From the NCBI GenBank assembly GCA_002435595.1, contig DJBL01000095.1, positions 1-6,770 of the forward strand: 6,770 nt of DNA, read 5' to 3'. Under the pieces are notes generated by a model. It worked only from the letters and a program-made list of their open reading frames with translations. It was not told the origin of the DNA and did not search any database. How positions within the stretch are numbered: position 1 is the first letter of the stretch; every line of letters starts with the position of its first letter. Below are positions 5,243 through 6,770 of the stretch, piece after piece. This DNA comes from Stenotrophomonas maltophilia. Lineage in GTDB: Bacteria; Pseudomonadota; Gammaproteobacteria; Xanthomonadales; Xanthomonadaceae. The translations under genes were made by a program, and so were the position numbers.

Positions 5243-6340
5243 TCAGCTGCCGCGCAGGGTGCCCAGGCGCGGGGTGGCGCGGCCCAACGGCATCTTCAGC
5301 TTGCCGATCGACTGGATGCGCGTCTCGGCGATCTGGTCGGCCGCGCGCTGCGGGGCGATGCCCTCGCGCTCGGACAACGCGAAGATCCTGCCCAGGTTGT
5401 GGTAGATGCTGCGGATCAGGCGCATGGCGCGCTCGCGGTTGTAGCCGTCGATCTCCAGCGACACGTTCATCACGCCACCGGCGTTGACCGCGTAATCGGG
5501 CGCGTACAGGATGCCGCGCGCGTGCAGCTCATCGCCCACTTCCAGGCTGGAGAGCTGGTTGTTGGCCGTGCCGCAGACGATTCTGCACTTCAGCCGCGGC
5601 AGCGTGTGCGGGTTGATCGCCCCTTCCAGCGCGCAGGGCGCGAACACATCGGCGTTCACGTCGTAGATCTCGTCGGGCTTGACCGCCTCGGCGCCGTACT
5701 CGGTGACCGCGCGCTCGACCAGCGCGCTGTTGAGGTCGGTCACGTACAGCTTGGCGCCGCGATCGCGCAGCAGCTTGACCAGTTCCATGCCGATATGGCC
5801 CAGGCCCTGCACCGCGATGCTGGCCTTGCCCACTTCCTCGTGGCCCAGCTTGTGCTGCATCGAGGCCATCAGCGCCTGCAGCGCGCCATAGGCGGTGAAC
5901 GGGGCCGGATCGCCGGAGCCACCGTGGACCTGGTGCACGCCGGTGACGTACTCGCTCTCCAGGTAGATGTTTTCCATGTCGTTGACGTCGGTACCGACGT
6001 CTTCGGCAGTGATGTAGCGGCCCCCCAGCGAATCGACGTACCGCCCGAACGCGCGGAACAGCACCTCGCTCTTGTCCTGGCGCGGGTCACCGATGATCAC
6101 CGCCTTGCCGCCACCCACGTTCAGCCCGGCCAGGGCGTTCTTGTAGGTCATGGTGCGGCTGAGCCGCAGCGCATCGGCCAGCGCCTCGTCGGTGCTGGCG
6201 TAGGGGCGCATGCGCACCCCACCCAGGGCCGGGCCCAGAGTGGTGTTGTGGATGGCGATGATCGCCCTCAGGCCGGCGTCGCGGTTGTGGCAGAACACCA
6301 CCTGTTCGTGACCGGAGGATTCGAGGGTTTCAAATAACAT
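5243..6340 (-). CDS. Leucine dehydrogenase (Leu/Phe/Val dehydrogenase family)
   Basis: This 365-aa cytosolic NAD-dependent enzyme interconverts branched-chain amino acids and their 2-oxo acids with release or uptake of ammonia (EC 1.4.1.9 type). It resembles Bacillus leucine dehydrogenase along its length. Visible motifs are TTLGPALGG (33-41), TMTYKNA with substrate-binding Lys67, LNVGGGK with catalytic Lys79, YITAEDVGTD with Asp114, the Rossmann motif GLGHIG (179-184), DVFAPCALEG (231-240) and NAGGVMNV (286-293). Ala112 in TAED matches leucine dehydrogenase; phenylalanine dehydrogenases usually have Gly there, so Leu/Val/Ile are the likelier substrates. The start MLFETLESSG aligns with the family, and GGAG (6349-6346) precedes ATG 6340-6338 by 5 bases. 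A 136-codon open extension upstream is Arg/Pro-rich and rejected. Convergent with the autotransporter and monocistronic here. In xanthomonads the 2-oxo acids feed iso-branched fatty acid synthesis; that link is inference. Confidence 0.92.
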   Translation of the reverse strand: MLFETLESSGHEQVVFCHNRDAGLRAIIAIHNTTLGPALGGVRMRPYASTDEALADALRLSRTMTYKNALAGLNVGGGKAVIIGDPRQDKSEVLFRAFGRYVDSLGGRYITAEDVGTDVNDMENIYLESEYVTGVHQVHGGSGDPAPFTAYGALQALMASMQHKLGHEEVGKASIAVQGLGHIGMELVKLLRDRGAKLYVTDLNSALVERAVTEYGAEAVKPDEIYDVNADVFAPCALEGAINPHTLPRLKCRIVCGTANNQLSSLEVGDELHARGILYAPDYAVNAGGVMNVSLEIDGYNRERAMRLIRSIYHNLGRIFALSEREGIAPQRAADQIAETRIQSIGKLKMPLGRATPRLGTLRGS

Positions 6341-6355
6341 GGTGGCTCCGATGGT

Positions 6356-6385
6356 GCGAACGGTGGCGAACAGCGGCGAACGAAC
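6356..6385. repeat. Three GCGAAC repeats at exact 10-bp spacing
   Basis: GCGAAC occurs at 6356-6361, 6366-6371 and 6376-6381, and CGAAC overlaps at 6381-6385. The copies are spaced one helical turn apart, in the dehydrogenase leader about 16 to 45 bases upstream of its ATG and just ahead of its ribosome binding site. This would suit a regulator binding one face of the DNA. No known consensus recognised. Confidence 0.55.
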
Positions 6386-6408
6386 CAGCAAAAGGTGGGT
6401 TGCAAAAC

Positions 6409-6445
6409 AAAAAAAGCGACTTCGTCGGATCGGGTGACGGGTCGC
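6409..6445 (-). promoter_or_regulatory. Possible attenuator or terminator-like leader element of the dehydrogenase
   Basis: On the minus strand GCGAC (6445-6441) can pair with GTCGC (6420-6416) across a 20-base loop, or a smaller CGAC-GAA-GTCG hairpin can form. Either is followed by TTTTTTT-G-TTTT. The U-run is striking, but the stems are only 4-5 bp. It lies between the candidate promoter and the gene. I see no ATG-led leader peptide in this stretch. Confidence 0.25.
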
Positions 6446-6453
6446 GCGGCGCC

Positions 6454-6459
6454 ATTCTA
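6454..6459 (-). promoter_or_regulatory. Candidate -10 box for the dehydrogenase gene
   Basis: TAGAAT on the minus strand (5/6 match) would start a leader of about 107 bases. The best -35 at 18-base spacing, ACAACA (6483-6478), matches only 3/6. CTGACA (6486-6481) is a better box, but at 21 bases it is too far away. Confidence 0.35.
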
Positions 6460-6664
6460 GTGCATTCCGCCGGAGGGTGTTGTCAGCGCCGGGACTGGGC
6501 TGGCCGGGTGGCCCGTGCCGGTGCGGAGCGGGGGGCGACATTAAAGTTGCTGAAGATGGCGCCGATGCCGTGGCAACGGTGCGCAGTACCAGCAATGCCA
6601 GGACGGACGACGTGGGTGCAGTGGCGACAATACGGGTGCGGTGCCGGCCAGGGCGGCAGCGCTG

Positions 6665-6770
6665 ATGGCCATGATCGTGATCGCGGGAGTGGCGGGGCTG
6701 TTGGGGATCGCGGGGCTGGGCCTGGGCCTCGCGCGCCGGCGCGGGCACGCCCCGGACGTGGCCGTGAGCG
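6665..6770 (+). CDS. N-terminus of a membrane-anchored protein (cut by window edge)
   Basis: From ATG 6665 the frame is open to the window end (35 codons). It encodes a hydrophobic Gly/Leu/Ile/Val/Ala-rich stretch of about 22 residues followed by Arg-Arg-Arg, then GHAPDVAVS. This looks like a single membrane-spanning anchor or uncleaved signal with a basic flank after it. Nearly every third codon position is G or C, which supports real coding. AGGGCGG (6650-6656) lies 8 bases before the ATG. An in-frame GTG at 6641 would add eight residues (VPARAAAL) with similar third-position bias but a poor ribosome site, and a second ATG at 6671 is also possible. It is divergent from the dehydrogenase. 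The family is not recognisable from this fragment. Confidence 0.45.
   Translation, partial: MAMIVIAGVAGLLGIAGLGLGLARRRGHAPDVAVS

Larger units (their letters stand above)
6341..6640. other. Divergent intergenic region, dehydrogenase / right-end membrane gene
   Basis: About 300 bases contain the leader and candidate promoter of the dehydrogenase, three phased GCGAAC repeats, and an A-rich run (T-rich on the minus strand). The part from about 6480 to 6640 shows a G6 run (6530-6535) and no clear promoter or RNA gene. A GTG-led plus frame 6477-6665 overlaps the right-end ATG as TGATG, but its product has no recognisable feature and its third positions are less GC-rich, so I do not call it. Confidence 0.55.

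Noticed and set aside
4853..6337. 494-codon plus-strand frame spanning the autotransporter end and the dehydrogenase
   Set aside because: It crosses two real genes and the terminators between them and shows no protein motif, so it is an antisense shadow.
6341..6748. 136-codon upstream extension of the dehydrogenase
   Set aside because: It is Arg/Pro-rich and without family similarity; MLFETLESSG aligns with known starts and has a ribosome site.

Overview
The window is GC-rich, densely coded DNA of the kind found in Xanthomonadaceae (Lysobacteraceae), most like Stenotrophomonas or a close relative. This placement is inferred from GC-rich third codon positions, the gene families present and the wording of the proteins. 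No rRNA or other marker gene confirms it. I see no insertion sequence, phage gene, CRISPR array, tRNA or rRNA.

Left end (1-775, minus strand): two small alanine-rich lipoprotein genes in tandem. The one nearer the edge (1-144) is cut by the window. The complete one (304-645, 113 aa) has its own good sigma70-type promoter with a perfect TTGACA box, a GAGGA ribosome binding site and a strong hairpin-plus-U terminator. Its alanine codon choice differs sharply from its neighbours, which suggests very high expression. It looks like an abundant helical outer-membrane lipoprotein, perhaps filling the role that Lpp or OprI fills elsewhere.

Middle (770-5117): a type II biosynthetic-type thiolase, acetyl-CoA C-acetyltransferase, on the minus strand (770-1945), and a large subtilisin-like autotransporter on the plus strand (2265-5117). 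They are divergent across 319 bp of intergenic DNA that carries a near-perfect 16-bp direct repeat. The autotransporter has a lipoprotein signal peptide, a Gly run, a Pro/Thr linker, a complete Asp-His-Ser triad, a short beta-helix passenger with one autotransporter repeat, and a C-terminal beta-barrel ending in Phe. This is the layout of NalP and SphB1. A C7 run lies in the linker-coding DNA.

Right end (5118-6770): convergent with the autotransporter is a leucine dehydrogenase-type amino acid dehydrogenase on the minus strand (5243-6340), with a shared terminator between them. Its leader has three copies of GCGAAC spaced exactly 10 bp apart, and a U-run that may follow a weak hairpin. A further plus-strand gene begins near 6641-6665 with a membrane-spanning segment and runs off the window.

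The genes do not form one operon or pathway. Two touch branched-chain amino acid and acyl-CoA metabolism (leucine dehydrogenase, thiolase), and three products go to the envelope. I found no convincing new multi-gene system. The points most worth a second look are the lipidated protease with its C tract, the codon-biased alanine-rich lipoprotein, and the phased repeats before the dehydrogenase.
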